This document shows, one piece after another, positions 21,447 to 29,915 of a stretch of 64,000 nt of DNA. Location: assembly GCF_026240015.1 (NCBI RefSeq), contig NZ_JAPIUX010000004.1, forward strand, positions 124,001 to 188,000, written 5' to 3'. The notes under the pieces are model-generated. The model did no database searches, was not told where the DNA came from, and was given only the letters and a program-made list of their open reading frames with translations. This DNA comes from Acetobacter farinalis. GTDB lineage: Bacteria; Pseudomonadota; Alphaproteobacteria; Acetobacterales; Acetobacteraceae. The position numbers were made by a program, and so were the translations under genes. The number at the start of each line of letters is the position of its first letter. The first letter of the stretch is position 1.

Positions 21447-24413
21447 ATGTCAAAGCGTATGCTGATCGATGCAACGCACGCGGAAGAAACGCGTGTCGTT
21501 GTTATGGATGGAAACAGACTTGAAGATTACGATGTTGAAGCCGCCTCTAAAAAGCAGCTTAAAGGAAACATCTATCTTGCCCGCGTTGTTCGCGTAGAGC
21601 CGAGCCTTCAGGCCGCTTTTGTCGAATATGGCGGCAACCGCCACGGGTTTCTGGCCTTCAGCGAAATCCACCCCGACTATTACCAGATTCCGGTTGCTGA
21701 CCGGGAAAAGCTTCTGGCCCTTCAGGCTGAAGAAGAAGCCCTGATCGACGCAGGCGAAGCCTCCACTGAAGAAGAGGATGAGGATGCTCCCTCCCCCGCT
21801 TCTGATGAGCTTGAGGACGCCACCGGCGATGAGGACGGCAACCGCCCGGCCCGCCGGAATGATGCCCCTGACTATGTTGGCGGTGAAACCGATACGGGTG
21901 AAGAAGCGCTGATCCAGAAGCGGATTGCCCGCTTCCTGCGCAACTACCGCATTCAGGAAGTGATCCGCCGCAGGCAGGTTCTGCTTGTGCAGGTTGTCAA
22001 GGAAGAACGTGGCAACAAGGGCGCAGCCCTGACCACCTACATCTCCCTTGCCGGGCGCTACTGTGTGCTGATGCCCAACGCCCTGCGGGGCGGTGGTGTA
22101 TCCCGCAAGATCACCTCCGTGCCGGACCGCCGCCGCCTGCGGGATATTATCTCCGCACTTGATCTGCCCCGCGGCATGGCCATGATTGTCCGCACGGCGG
22201 GCGCACAGCGGCCTGGCCCGGAAATCACGCGGGACTGCGAATATCTGCTCCATCTGTGGGACGATATCCGTGACCTGACGATGCGCTCCGTCGCCCCGGC
22301 GCTGATTTATGAGGAAGCAAGCCTCGTCAAACGCGCCATCCGCGATGTGTATACCCGTGAAGTCAGCGAAATTCTGGTTGATGGGGAACAGGGCTGGAAA
22401 GCCGCGCGGGACTTCATGCGCCTGCTCATGCCGCAGCACGCTGAAAAAGTCCGGCTGTGGAACAAGGAAAACCAGCCGCTCTTTGCCCATTACCATGTGG
22501 AAGGGCATCTGGACGCCATGCTCTCCCCGGTCGTGTCCCTGCGCTCGGGTGGCTATCTGGTTATCAACCAGACGGAAGCTCTGGTGGCCATTGACGTCAA
22601 CTCCGGCAAGGCGACCAGCCAGCGCAACATTGAAGAAACAGCCTTCCGCACCAATCAGGAAGCTGCGGATGAAGTAGCCCGCCAGCTCCGCCTGCGGGAT
22701 CTGGCCGGGCTGATTGTCATTGACTTCATTGACATGGAATCCCGCCGCCACAACAGCATGATCGAACGCCGCCTGAAGGACGCGCTGCGCCATGATCGCG
22801 CCCGTATCCAGATGGGCTCGATCTCGCATTTCGGTTTGCTGGAAATGTCCCGCCAGCGGCTGCGGCCTTCCGTGGCAGAAGCCGCCTTCACGCCCTGCCC
22901 GCATTGCCAGGGTACCGGCATGGTGCGCGGTATTGAAAGCTCCGCCTTGCATGTGCTGCGCGCTGTGGAAGAAGAAGGCGCACGCCGCCGCGCTTCTGCC
23001 ATTACCGTTCATGTGGCCGCCGAGATTGCCTTCTACGTGCTGAACAACAAGCGCGACTGGCTGGCGGAAATCGAGCAGCGCCATCAGATGGAAATCCTGT
23101 TCGCGGCGGATGCTACCCTGCCCGTGCCGGAAATCCGCATTGAGCGCCGCCAGCCCCCCAAAATCGGGCGCAATCCTGCCCTTCTGCCGCCCGTTGAAAG
23201 CGGTGTGGAAGAAGCCGTTATCGAAAGCGCACCCAAAGAAGTCGTGGCGCAGCAGGAAAGCCCCCGCGCGGACACACCCGCACCGGTGGCTGAAGCAGGC
23301 AGCGGGGAAGAAGAGCCGCGCCGCCGTCGCCGTCGCCGTCGCCGTCGTGGTGGCAACGGAAACCGTGAGGACAATTCCGCTGCACCGGAACAGGGTGCCT
23401 CTGCGCAAGCGCCTCAGGGCCACAACCGGAATCAGACTCAGGCACAGGGGCAGGCGCAGTCCGAGCCCCAGTCTCAGGCTGATGATGAGCAGGTGGACGC
23501 CGCACCGGCCGATACACAGACCAATCTGGTTCCCGGCCGCCGCCGCACCCGCCACTCCCGCGTACGCTCCGGCAGAACGGACGCACCGGAAGTGCGGGTA
23601 GACATTGAGGAAGGTCCGGCCCCCCAGCCGCGCCGCACAACCTGGCAGGGGCCGACCCCGGCCAACCCGTTTGGTGGCAGTCTGGATATTTTTGATCTGA
23701 TCGAAAATTCCACCATGGAAGCTGCGGAAGCCGAGGCGGAAAAAGCCGCCAGAGCCTCTGCCAGACCGGCCCGCACATGGGGAACGCCCGCCGGGACTCA
23801 GGCTACCGGAACACCCGCAGCACCTGTAAAAGCACCCGAACCGGTTGCAGCCACACCGGACGTTCAGGACGATGCGGTTTCGGCCACGGACGCAAAACCG
23901 GCCCGCAAGCGCCCCGCACGCCGCCGCAAGGCTGCAACAGCGGGTGATGCCTCTCCGGCAACGGCTCAGGCGGAAGCACCTGAAACCGTGACCGACACCG
24001 CACCTGCTGCCCAAACGCAGGCCGCCGAGGCAGAGGCCCAGAAGCCCCGCCGCCGCGCTGCGCGGAAGTCGGCTGATGTCGTAACGGAAGACGGCGCTGA
24101 GGGTGAAAGCCCCCGCGCGCGCCGCCAGACACCGGCACGGCGGAAAGCGGCCGCACCGGCGGAAGAGGCAACGGCACCGCAGGCGGATGGCACCGGCACT
24201 GATGCGGAAAAACCCGCGCCGCGCCGCCGTCGGGCAGCAGCCAAAAGCACGGCCACACCCAGCAGGAGCGCTGCGGTTGAGACCGAAGCCGCTGAGGCCA
24301 GCCAGCCTGCCAGCCGGAAGGACGATGCGCCGGATGCCTCCATCGTACAGCCGATTGTGATTGAGGATGACAAACCTGTCTCCAACCGTCGCACAGGATG
24401 GTGGCGCCGCTAA
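21447..24413 (+). CDS. rne: Ribonuclease E
   Basis: The 988-residue protein starts at MSKRMLIDATHAEETRV. The catalytic N-terminal half has the S1 domain with an acidic insertion of about 100 residues, the 5'-sensor/RNase H-like region, and the DNase I-like core with both catalytic Asp residues (VAIDVNSGK and LIVIDFIDM). The zinc-link CPHCQG follows. The C-terminal half (from about residue 590) is disordered, with a run of ten Arg and repeated Arg-rich islands separated by Ala/Thr/Pro stretches. One hydrophobic micro-domain, GGSLDIFDLIENS, could bind a degradosome partner. It initiates mRNA decay and rRNA/tRNA processing. A perfect hairpin follows the gene. Confidence 0.96.
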   Translation: MSKRMLIDATHAEETRVVVMDGNRLEDYDVEAASKKQLKGNIYLARVVRVEPSLQAAFVEYGGNRHGFLAFSEIHPDYYQIPVADREKLLALQAEEEALIDAGEASTEEEDEDAPSPASDELEDATGDEDGNRPARRNDAPDYVGGETDTGEEALIQKRIARFLRNYRIQEVIRRRQVLLVQVVKEERGNKGAALTTYISLAGRYCVLMPNALRGGGVSRKITSVPDRRRLRDIISALDLPRGMAMIVRTAGAQRPGPEITRDCEYLLHLWDDIRDLTMRSVAPALIYEEASLVKRAIRDVYTREVSEILVDGEQGWKAARDFMRLLMPQHAEKVRLWNKENQPLFAHYHVEGHLDAMLSPVVSLRSGGYLVINQTEALVAIDVNSGKATSQRNIEETAFRTNQEAADEVARQLRLRDLAGLIVIDFIDMESRRHNSMIERRLKDALRHDRARIQMGSISHFGLLEMSRQRLRPSVAEAAFTPCPHCQGTGMVRGIESSALHVLRAVEEEGARRRASAITVHVAAEIAFYVLNNKRDWLAEIEQRHQMEILFAADATLPVPEIRIERRQPPKIGRNPALLPPVESGVEEAVIESAPKEVVAQQESPRADTPAPVAEAGSGEEEPRRRRRRRRRRGGNGNREDNSAAPEQGASAQAPQGHNRNQTQAQGQAQSEPQSQADDEQVDAAPADTQTNLVPGRRRTRHSRVRSGRTDAPEVRVDIEEGPAPQPRRTTWQGPTPANPFGGSLDIFDLIENSTMEAAEAEAEKAARASARPARTWGTPAGTQATGTPAAPVKAPEPVAATPDVQDDAVSATDAKPARKRPARRRKAATAGDASPATAQAEAPETVTDTAPAAQTQAAEAEAQKPRRRAARKSADVVTEDGAEGESPRARRQTPARRKAAAPAEEATAPQADGTGTDAEKPAPRRRRAAAKSTATPSRSAAVETEAAEASQPASRKDDAPDASIVQPIVIEDDKPVSNRRTGWWRR

Positions 24414-24425
24414 ACCCTGCTGAAC

Positions 24426-24460
24426 GGCTGGGGGCGGGTTTATTCCACCCGCCCCCAGCC
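24426..24460 (+). terminator. Hairpin downstream of rne
   Basis: Perfect 14-bp GC-rich arms (GGCTGGGGGCGGGT and complement) surround a 7-nt loop. There is no T-run, so it may stabilise the 3' end rather than terminate efficiently. Confidence 0.65.
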
Positions 24461-24546
24461 GGACTCATGCCTCTTTTGACCACCGGCGGCCTTATGCTAG
24501 GTAATGCCTCTCATAAAACTGACCTCCCCCGCCCACCGGAGTTTTC

Positions 24547-25296
24547 ATGACCGTGCCCCAGCCAGATCGTCAGCCCGCGCGTTCCTCCGGAACGCAGGAC
24601 CGGGGCCAACTGGTTCTGGCTCTCCCCAAAGGCCGGATTCTCAAAGCTGTCACGCCGCTCCTTGAGAGAGCGGGTATGGCTCCTTCCGCCGATTGTCTGG
24701 GTGATGACAGCCGCAAGCTGCGCTTTCCCACCCAGAACCCAAAGCTGGATGTTGTTCGTGTCCGCTCGTTTGATGTTGCCACTTTTGTGGCCTCCGGCGG
24801 CGCGCATATCGGAATCTGCGGCGCTGATGTGCTGATGGAATTCGACTACCCTGAAATTTACGCCCCGCTTGATCTGGGTATTGGCGGATGCAGGGTTTCA
24901 GTGGCCCAACCTGTCACCCTGCCGCACGACCCGGAAGAATGGGCGCGCTGGTCCGAAGTGCGGGTCGCCACCAAATACCCCGCCATCACCCGTCGTTTTT
25001 TTGCGGCGCGCGGCATCAACGCCAATATCGTGCACCTGCATGGCGCCATGGAACTGGCCCCGATGCTTGGCCTGTCCCGGCTGATTGTTGATCTGGTCGA
25101 TACCGGCTCCACCCTGCGGGCTAACGGGCTGGGTGAGGTGGAAACCATTACCCACATCACCAGCCGTCTCATTGTAAACCGCACGGCGCTCAAAACGCGT
25201 CCGGAAGAAATCGGCGCTCTTATCAACAGCTTTCGCACTGCGCTGGAGGCAACCCCTCCGGTCACGGAAAAGGTCAAGGCAGAACAGTCTTCATGA
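24547..25296 (+). CDS. hisG: ATP phosphoribosyltransferase, short form
   Basis: The 249-residue length marks the short HisG form, lacking the C-terminal regulatory domain and requiring HisZ. HisZ is not encoded in this window. Core motifs are LALPKGRILK and GADVLMEFDYPEIYAPLDL, plus the PRPP loop region DLVDTGSTLRANGL. It catalyses the first step of histidine synthesis. The stop overlaps the hisD start by four bases. An N-terminal extension of about 20 polar residues precedes the conserved part, so a start slightly downstream is possible. Confidence 0.95.
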   Translation: MTVPQPDRQPARSSGTQDRGQLVLALPKGRILKAVTPLLERAGMAPSADCLGDDSRKLRFPTQNPKLDVVRVRSFDVATFVASGGAHIGICGADVLMEFDYPEIYAPLDLGIGGCRVSVAQPVTLPHDPEEWARWSEVRVATKYPAITRRFFAARGINANIVHLHGAMELAPMLGLSRLIVDLVDTGSTLRANGLGEVETITHITSRLIVNRTALKTRPEEIGALINSFRTALEATPPVTEKVKAEQSS

Positions 25297-26606
25297 AACG
25301 GCTTGATACACGCGACCCCGGTTTTGAGGCAGAATTCGCCTCTCTCCTCACAGCCCGTGAAGAACAGGGGCAGGAAGTTCACAAACCGGTTGCCGACATT
25401 CTTGCATCTGTGCGGCGTGATGGAGATGCTACCCTCTGCGCCCTGACAGAACGGTTTGACCGCCTTCCCCTTACCCCGGACCGGCTCGCTTTTACCGCCG
25501 ATGAGATTGCCGAGGCCTGCACGCAGGTCAGCCCGGAGCTGATGGCCGCACTCGATGTTGCTGCACAGCGCATTGAGTCCTTCCACAAAGCCCAGATGCC
25601 CTCTGACATCCGCTACACGGATGATGCCGGCATGACACTGGGCATGCGCTGGATTCCGCTGGATGCCGTGGGGCTGTATGTGCCCGGGGGGAAAGCCGCT
25701 TATCCCTCTTCTGTACTGATGAACGCCATTCCGGCCCGCGCGGCCGGTGTCTCACGTCTGGCCATGTGCGTGCCAACTCCGGACGGCGTCATCAACCCGC
25801 TGGTGCTGGCCGCCGCACACCGCGCCGGTGTGACGGAAATCTACCGTGTTGGCGGCGCGCAGGCTGTGGGGGCCATGGCATTTGGCACACAGACCATTCG
25901 CCCGGTGGACCGGATTGTCGGCCCTGGTAACGCCTTTGTGGCGGAAGCCAAGCGGCAGGTATTCGGCCATGTCGGGATCGACAGTATCGCCGGACCGTCA
26001 GACGTTGTCGTGATTGCCGATTCGGCTACAGATCCACGCCTGATCGCCCTCGATCTTCTGGCGCAGGCCGAGCATGATGAACTGGCGCAGGCCACGCTCA
26101 TCACCCCGGATGCCGCCTTTGCCGACAAGGTGATTGAGGCGGTCAGGACAGAACTGAACACGCTGGTCCGCACCGCCATTGCCAGCGCAAGCTGGGAGCG
26201 CAACGGCGCCGTTCTGGTTGTGCGCGATCTGGAAGAGGCCGTGGCTCTGGCCAACCGTCTGGCTCCCGAACATCTGGAACTGATGGTGGATGACCCGGAG
26301 GCGCTTTTTGCCCGCGTGCGGCACGCTGGCGCGGTTTTCCTTGGCCGCTTCTGCCCTGAGGCGGTGGGGGATTACGTGGGTGGCCCCAACCATGTCCTGC
26401 CCACCTCCCGCACGGCGCGCTTTGCTTCGGGCCTGTCTGTTTTTGACTTCATGAAGCGGACAACCTTCCTGGCCGGTGGCCCGGATGCCCTGCGGCGCAT
26501 TGGCCCCGCCGGTGTGGCGCTGGCACAGGCGGAAGGGCTGGAAGCCCACGCGCTGAGCATCTCTGCCCGGCTTGATGCGCTGGCCCAAACCACGCCTGAA
26601 GCTTGA
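25293..26606 (+). CDS. hisD: Histidinol dehydrogenase
   Basis: The 437-residue enzyme shows the signatures VPGGKAAYPSSVLMNAIPA, YRVGGAQAVGAMAFGT and IVGPGNAFVAEAKRQVFG. The zinc ligands lie in AEHDELAQ and near the C-terminus in EAHALSI. It carries out the last two oxidations of histidine synthesis. Its ATG overlaps the hisG stop. Seventy bases downstream the infA gene begins, so the his pair is transcribed toward a translation and quality-control group. Confidence 0.96.
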   Translation: MKRLDTRDPGFEAEFASLLTAREEQGQEVHKPVADILASVRRDGDATLCALTERFDRLPLTPDRLAFTADEIAEACTQVSPELMAALDVAAQRIESFHKAQMPSDIRYTDDAGMTLGMRWIPLDAVGLYVPGGKAAYPSSVLMNAIPARAAGVSRLAMCVPTPDGVINPLVLAAAHRAGVTEIYRVGGAQAVGAMAFGTQTIRPVDRIVGPGNAFVAEAKRQVFGHVGIDSIAGPSDVVVIADSATDPRLIALDLLAQAEHDELAQATLITPDAAFADKVIEAVRTELNTLVRTAIASASWERNGAVLVVRDLEEAVALANRLAPEHLELMVDDPEALFARVRHAGAVFLGRFCPEAVGDYVGGPNHVLPTSRTARFASGLSVFDFMKRTTFLAGGPDALRRIGPAGVALAQAEGLEAHALSISARLDALAQTTPEA

Positions 26607-26676
26607 CCGAACCCGCTCCCTCACCCATATCTGCACATCCAACCATAACGAGGCTTGAAAATGAACGAAGGACGCC

Positions 26677-26895
26677 ATGTCTAAAGAAGACATGATTGAA
26701 TTCAGCGGCACGGTTACCGAACTGCTGCCCAACGCGATGTTCCGGGTAAAACTCGATAACGAACACATGATTTTGGCCCACACCAGCGGCAAAATGCGCA
26801 AGAACCGTATTCGTGTTCTGGCTGGTGACCGGGTGAACGTCGAAATGACACCGTATGACCTTTCAAAAGGTCGTATTACCTTCCGCTTCAAGTAA
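26677..26895 (+). CDS. infA: Translation initiation factor IF-1
   Basis: The 72-residue protein is a textbook IF-1: MSKEDMIEFSGTV, then HTSGKMRKNRIRVLAGD, ending YDLSKGRITFRFK. It is a single OB fold that binds the ribosomal A site during initiation. GAAGGA sits seven bases before the ATG. The maf start lies four bases after the stop. Confidence 0.98.
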   Translation: MSKEDMIEFSGTVTELLPNAMFRVKLDNEHMILAHTSGKMRKNRIRVLAGDRVNVEMTPYDLSKGRITFRFK

Positions 26896-26899
26896 GACG

Positions 26900-27532
26900 A
26901 TGACAGCATCCGGGCCGGGCGGCACGGAGAGTGTGGGCCGCCCCCACTTTGTGCTGGCTTCGGCATCCCCCCGCAGGCTTGACCTTCTGCGTCAGATCGG
27001 GCTGGTGCCAGACCGCATTCTCCCTGCCGACCTTGATGAAACCCCAGCCCGGACTGAACTGCCGCGCCCCTATGTGCGCCGTATGGCCGCAGAAAAGGCG
27101 GAGCATGTTGCAGCCAGCCTGACCGAGCCCGCTCTTGTGCTCGGCGCGGATACGGTTGTGGCTCTTGGACGGCGCATCCTCCCCAAGGCGGAAAACCGTG
27201 AAACAGCGCGTGCGTGCCTGGAACAGCTTTCCGGCCGCCGCCATACCGTGCTGACAGCGCTTTCCCTCGTGCCCTCCGCTGGCTGGCCGGAAGGCCGCCG
27301 GTCTGAACGGGTGGTGGAAACAGCCGTCACATTTTCCCGCATGACCTCTCACCAGATTGAAAGCCTGCTTGATCTGGGTGACTGGCAGGGCAAGGCAGGC
27401 GGTTATGCCCTGCAGGGGCACGCCGCGGCGTTTATCCGCTTCCTTTCAGGAAGTGCGTCCGCCGTGATCGGCCTGCCACTGTTTGAAACAGCACAGCTTT
27501 TGCGTGGCCAACCGGGACACTGGCTGCCGTGA
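26900..27532 (+). CDS. maf: Maf/YhdE/YceF-type nucleoside triphosphate pyrophosphatase
   Basis: The start at ATG 26900, four bases after infA, gives 210 residues. Maf motifs are the phosphate-binding ASASPRRLDLL, the YVRRMAAEKAE segment, the metal-binding LGADTVVAL and the GKAGGYALQG substrate loop. It hydrolyses non-canonical or modified nucleotides; dTTP/UTP versus m7GTP preference cannot be assigned. Its stop overlaps the GTG of the next gene. The order infA-maf-RNase E/G-yacG recurs in alphaproteobacteria. Confidence 0.93.
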   Translation: MTASGPGGTESVGRPHFVLASASPRRLDLLRQIGLVPDRILPADLDETPARTELPRPYVRRMAAEKAEHVAASLTEPALVLGADTVVALGRRILPKAENRETARACLEQLSGRRHTVLTALSLVPSAGWPEGRRSERVVETAVTFSRMTSHQIESLLDLGDWQGKAGGYALQGHAAAFIRFLSGSASAVIGLPLFETAQLLRGQPGHWLP

Positions 27533-28614
27533 GCACCTTCCTGCGCATCGCCACCTTTCCGGGCGAATTGCGCATTGCCGTGACGCAGGACGACACCCTG
27601 CTTGATTACGCACTCTGGCGTCCTGCTGCCCCGGATGGGGTGGGAGATCTCTATCTGGGGCGTATCAGCGCACGTGCGGCCGGAATGGGCGGTGCCTTTG
27701 TGGATCTGGGCAACGGTGCCAGCGGCTTTCTGCCAGACCAGAAAGAAACCGACTCGCTACCGGAAGGTCAGGCCCTGCCGGTGCGGATCGTGCGGGCGGC
27801 ACAGGGTGGCAAGGGTGTCAGACTACGGGCCGAAACCCTTTCAGAACCGCTCCCCGCCAGACCCGGCCTGATCCGCCCCGGCCCGACACCGCTGGAGCGT
27901 CTGGCTGCCAGATGGCCTGACGCCACGCTTGTGGTCGACTCTCCCGCCGCTGCGGCCCGTATTCCCCCCGCTCTCCGCCCGCGCCGCCTTCAGGAACTCC
28001 TGCCGTTCCCCGAAGAGATCACGGAGGCCTGCGCGGCTCTGGAGGAGCCTGTTGTCTCACTGCCCAGCGGCATGCAGGCCAGCATCACCCCTACCCCTGC
28101 TCTGGTTGCCATTGATATGGACGCGCCCCCGGCCCAGAGCGGCTGGCCCAAGCAGACTGCCCAGTTTGCCGCCAACCGGGATGCGCTTCCTGCCCTGATG
28201 CGCCAGATCCGCCTGCGTAACCTTTCAGGAGCCATTCTGATTGACCCCGCAGGTCTGGCCACGCGCAAACGGCAAGCACTTCTGGAGCCTGTGAAAGCCG
28301 CACTGCAGGATGACCCGCTGAAGCCGCGCTGCCTCGGCATTACCGCGCTGGGGCTGATTGAACTGGTCCGGGCGCGGATTCACCCCTCACTGCCGGAACT
28401 GCTCTCCTCCCCGCACGGGCGAGCACTGGCCGCGCTCCGCGCCTGTGCCACACGGGAGGCACAGGCAAGCGTGCTCCGGGGGGGTGTAGGGCTTATCACC
28501 GCACTGGAACAGGACCCTCAGGCTCTGGCAGACTGCGTGACACAGCGGGGCAAACCCCTGAGTCTGACGCTGGACCCCGCTTTGCCTGATTTTTTCTGGA
28601 CGACACAACCATGA
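27529..28614 (+). CDS. Minimal ribonuclease E/G family protein
   Basis: This 361-residue protein starts with GTG overlapping the maf stop. It has an S1-like N-terminus (DLYLGRISARAAG, FVDLGNGASGFL). A compact catalytic region keeps both aspartates expected of RNase E/G (LVAIDMD and AILIDPAG). It lacks a zinc-link CPxC and much of the sensor region, so it is shorter than RNase G. It may process rRNA or act as a reduced-activity homologue alongside the full-length RNase E at 21.4 kb. The four-base overlap with yacG shows co-translation. Confidence 0.85.
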   Translation: MSTFLRIATFPGELRIAVTQDDTLLDYALWRPAAPDGVGDLYLGRISARAAGMGGAFVDLGNGASGFLPDQKETDSLPEGQALPVRIVRAAQGGKGVRLRAETLSEPLPARPGLIRPGPTPLERLAARWPDATLVVDSPAAAARIPPALRPRRLQELLPFPEEITEACAALEEPVVSLPSGMQASITPTPALVAIDMDAPPAQSGWPKQTAQFAANRDALPALMRQIRLRNLSGAILIDPAGLATRKRQALLEPVKAALQDDPLKPRCLGITALGLIELVRARIHPSLPELLSSPHGRALAALRACATREAQASVLRGGVGLITALEQDPQALADCVTQRGKPLSLTLDPALPDFFWTTQP

Positions 28615-28793
28615 CAAAAAGCAGCACCTGCCCAATGTGCGGCGCCCCCACTCAGGAGGCTACACGGCCGTTTTGCTCCCGCCGTTGCGCGGATATTGAC
28701 CTCGGCCGCTGGTTTTCCGGGCAATACCGCGTTCCCGGCCCTCCGGCTGATGAAGAGAATGCTGAAAAACCTGAGATAAATGACGAAAGGTGA
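28611..28793 (+). CDS. yacG: YacG zinc-finger protein, DNA gyrase inhibitor family
   Basis: The 60-residue protein has the four zinc ligands in CPMCG and PFCSRRCADIDLGRWFSG, exactly the YacG pattern. E. coli YacG binds GyrB and blocks DNA binding. The start overlaps the upstream RNase gene by four bases. The C-terminal third is acidic and probably disordered. Confidence 0.93.
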   Translation: MTKSSTCPMCGAPTQEATRPFCSRRCADIDLGRWFSGQYRVPGPPADEENAEKPEINDER

Positions 28794-28848
28794 CTTGATC
28801 TCCCTCCCCGGCTGAGATAAATGCTCTCTCACGCCGCACGGCTGCGGT

Positions 28849-28924
28849 GCCCAAGTAGCTCAGTTGGTAGAGCATGCGACTGAAAATCGCAGTGTCACTG
28901 GTTCGATCCCGGTCTTGGGCACCA
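28849..28924 (+). tRNA. tRNA-Phe (anticodon GAA)
   Basis: The 76-nt gene has an encoded CCA. Acceptor arms GCCCAAG and CTTGGGC pair. The D-loop is AGCTCAGTTGGTAGAGC, the anticodon loop CTGAAAA gives GAA, and the T-arm is GGTTCGATCC. It marks the left border of the peptide island. Confidence 0.96.
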
Positions 28925-29376
28925 TTTTAGCGCAGAAAACTGCCATTTTCCTTACAATTTGGTGTAATTTGGCGTAGTCACGTTTTGTGCGTGTTTTCAG
29001 GCCTTATACACTGCCCACAGCAGCCTCCCCCCTCACGATGCTCTGCACATAGCCCGTGAGAGCCCTCAGGCTATTCGGAATCCGGCTTCTGCTGGCCAGT
29101 CGCACTCCCCTCCCCCATGGCTCATAGAATTAAAAATTTCGGCTGCCCCTCTAACGGCATACCCCCTGCCTGTGGCCATGATGCGTCCCGCCCCCATCCT
29201 TTCATCTGGCTCATTTTCTCTGCGGGCACTTATCCCCAGATTCTGCGGATAGTTGCGAGGGTAAGCTTGTGGATAAGCAGTGCAGGCTTTGTGATAAACA
29301 AGGGGCGCTCTTTAACGCTTGCAGTGATGTCTCAAAAATTATACGGATTAATTTCAGTTAACTTTTTGGAGGCATA
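28925..29376. other. Spacer after tRNA-Phe, upstream of the first double-glycine peptide gene
   Basis: No credible coding sequence is present in these 450 bp. Directly after the tRNA is a near-perfect 10-bp tandem (AATTTGGTGT/AATTTGGCGT). Further on lie the second DnaA-box pair (29230-29276) and an AT-richer stretch that must hold the promoter of the first peptide gene. TTGCAG and TATACG lie 15 bases apart there, a poor match to the usual spacing. Confidence 0.45.
29230..29276. repeat. DnaA-box inverted pair, copy 2 of the 47-bp repeat
   Basis: TTATCCCCA at 29230-29238 faces TGTGGATAA at 29268-29276, with the same 47-bp span as 11852-11898. The interior shares TCTG, GGAT and GGGTAAGC. It lies 100 bp upstream of the first double-glycine peptide gene. 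Confidence 0.7.
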
Positions 29377-29673
29377 ATGATGCGTTCTCTGACCACAACC
29401 GAACAGACAGCCGTAAGCGGCGGCACCATGAGCGATGCCCAGGTGGCTGCTGCCAACAGCCTGGTGGATTTTGTTTCAAACGTCCGCACAACCCTGAATC
29501 AGGATGCTCAGACTCTGAGCTCTCAGTTCAAGGCCCTGTTCAGCGGCAATGTCACGCCCAACACAGCCATTGAAACCGCCAAGACTGATATGGCTGCTGC
29601 CCAGAAGCAGGCTGATGCCTTCGCAAACGCACTGCCGGATGTCGGGAAAAGCCTGCACATCCTCTTCGGCTGA
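29377..29673 (+). CDS. Double-glycine-leader peptide 1, putative bacteriocin-like precursor
   Basis: The 98-residue precursor has tandem ATGs; the second (29380) gives a 15-residue leader MRSLTTTEQTAVSGG. This fits the consensus of leaders cut after Gly-Gly by C39-peptidase ABC transporters. TTGGAGG lies upstream at good spacing. The core of about 82 residues has no Cys, is polar and Ala/Gln-rich, and probably forms amphipathic helices. It pairs with a second precursor whose leader shares 9 of 15 positions. No modification enzyme, transporter or immunity gene is adjacent. A secreted antimicrobial or signalling peptide is inferred from the leader alone. Confidence 0.75.
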   Translation: MMRSLTTTEQTAVSGGTMSDAQVAAANSLVDFVSNVRTTLNQDAQTLSSQFKALFSGNVTPNTAIETAKTDMAAAQKQADAFANALPDVGKSLHILFG

Positions 29674-29696
29674 AGTATATTTTCCATACAAACGCC

Positions 29697-29720
29697 TTAG
29701 TCATATTCAAATATGACTAA
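29697..29720. promoter_or_regulatory. Perfect 11-bp inverted repeat (possible operator)
   Basis: TTAGTCATATT and its complement are separated by CA. This short-loop palindrome looks more like a dimeric-regulator site than a terminator, and lies 24 bases after the first peptide gene. Confidence 0.5.
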
Positions 29721-29723
29721 ATG

Positions 29724-29757
29724 AGCATGGGCTGTATTTATTTGTACGGCCCATGCT
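29724..29757 (+). terminator. Hairpin after peptide gene 1
   Basis: Arms AGCATGGGC and GCCCATGCT enclose a 16-nt loop. The downstream run is T-rich rather than a pure T-tract. Confidence 0.5.
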
Positions 29758-29760
29758 TCA

Positions 29761-29855
29761 TATAGAAAGCGTTTTTATTCATTTTTTATATTTATAATTC
29801 TAATTTATATATTTATAATTTGTATATTATTTAATTTTTATTTATGTTTATTTCA
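29761..29855. other. Extremely AT-rich spacer between the two peptide genes
   Basis: By hand count only about one base in ten is G or C, against high GC in all flanking genes. It contains repeated TTTATAATT/TATATT blocks with two TATAAT hexamers that could act as -10 elements for the second peptide gene. Such tracts are typical of horizontally acquired or silenced DNA. Confidence 0.6.
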
Positions 29856-29915
29856 GATGGTCGAGAGTGTCTGGCCATCAATAATAAAATCCTTACTTAC
29901 TAAGGAGTAAAAACA

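Noticed and set aside
21450..24014. 854-codon leftward frame opposite rne
   Set aside because: This is the antisense shadow of RNase E; its translation is low-complexity and matches no family.
29117..29376. 86-codon frame before the first peptide gene
   Set aside because: It has no convincing ribosome-binding site and unlikely composition, and it covers the DnaA-box repeat. It is treated as non-coding.
29761..29855. AT-rich tract as a CRISPR array or replication origin
   Set aside because: There are no regular repeats with spacers and no DnaA-box cluster or replication gene within it.
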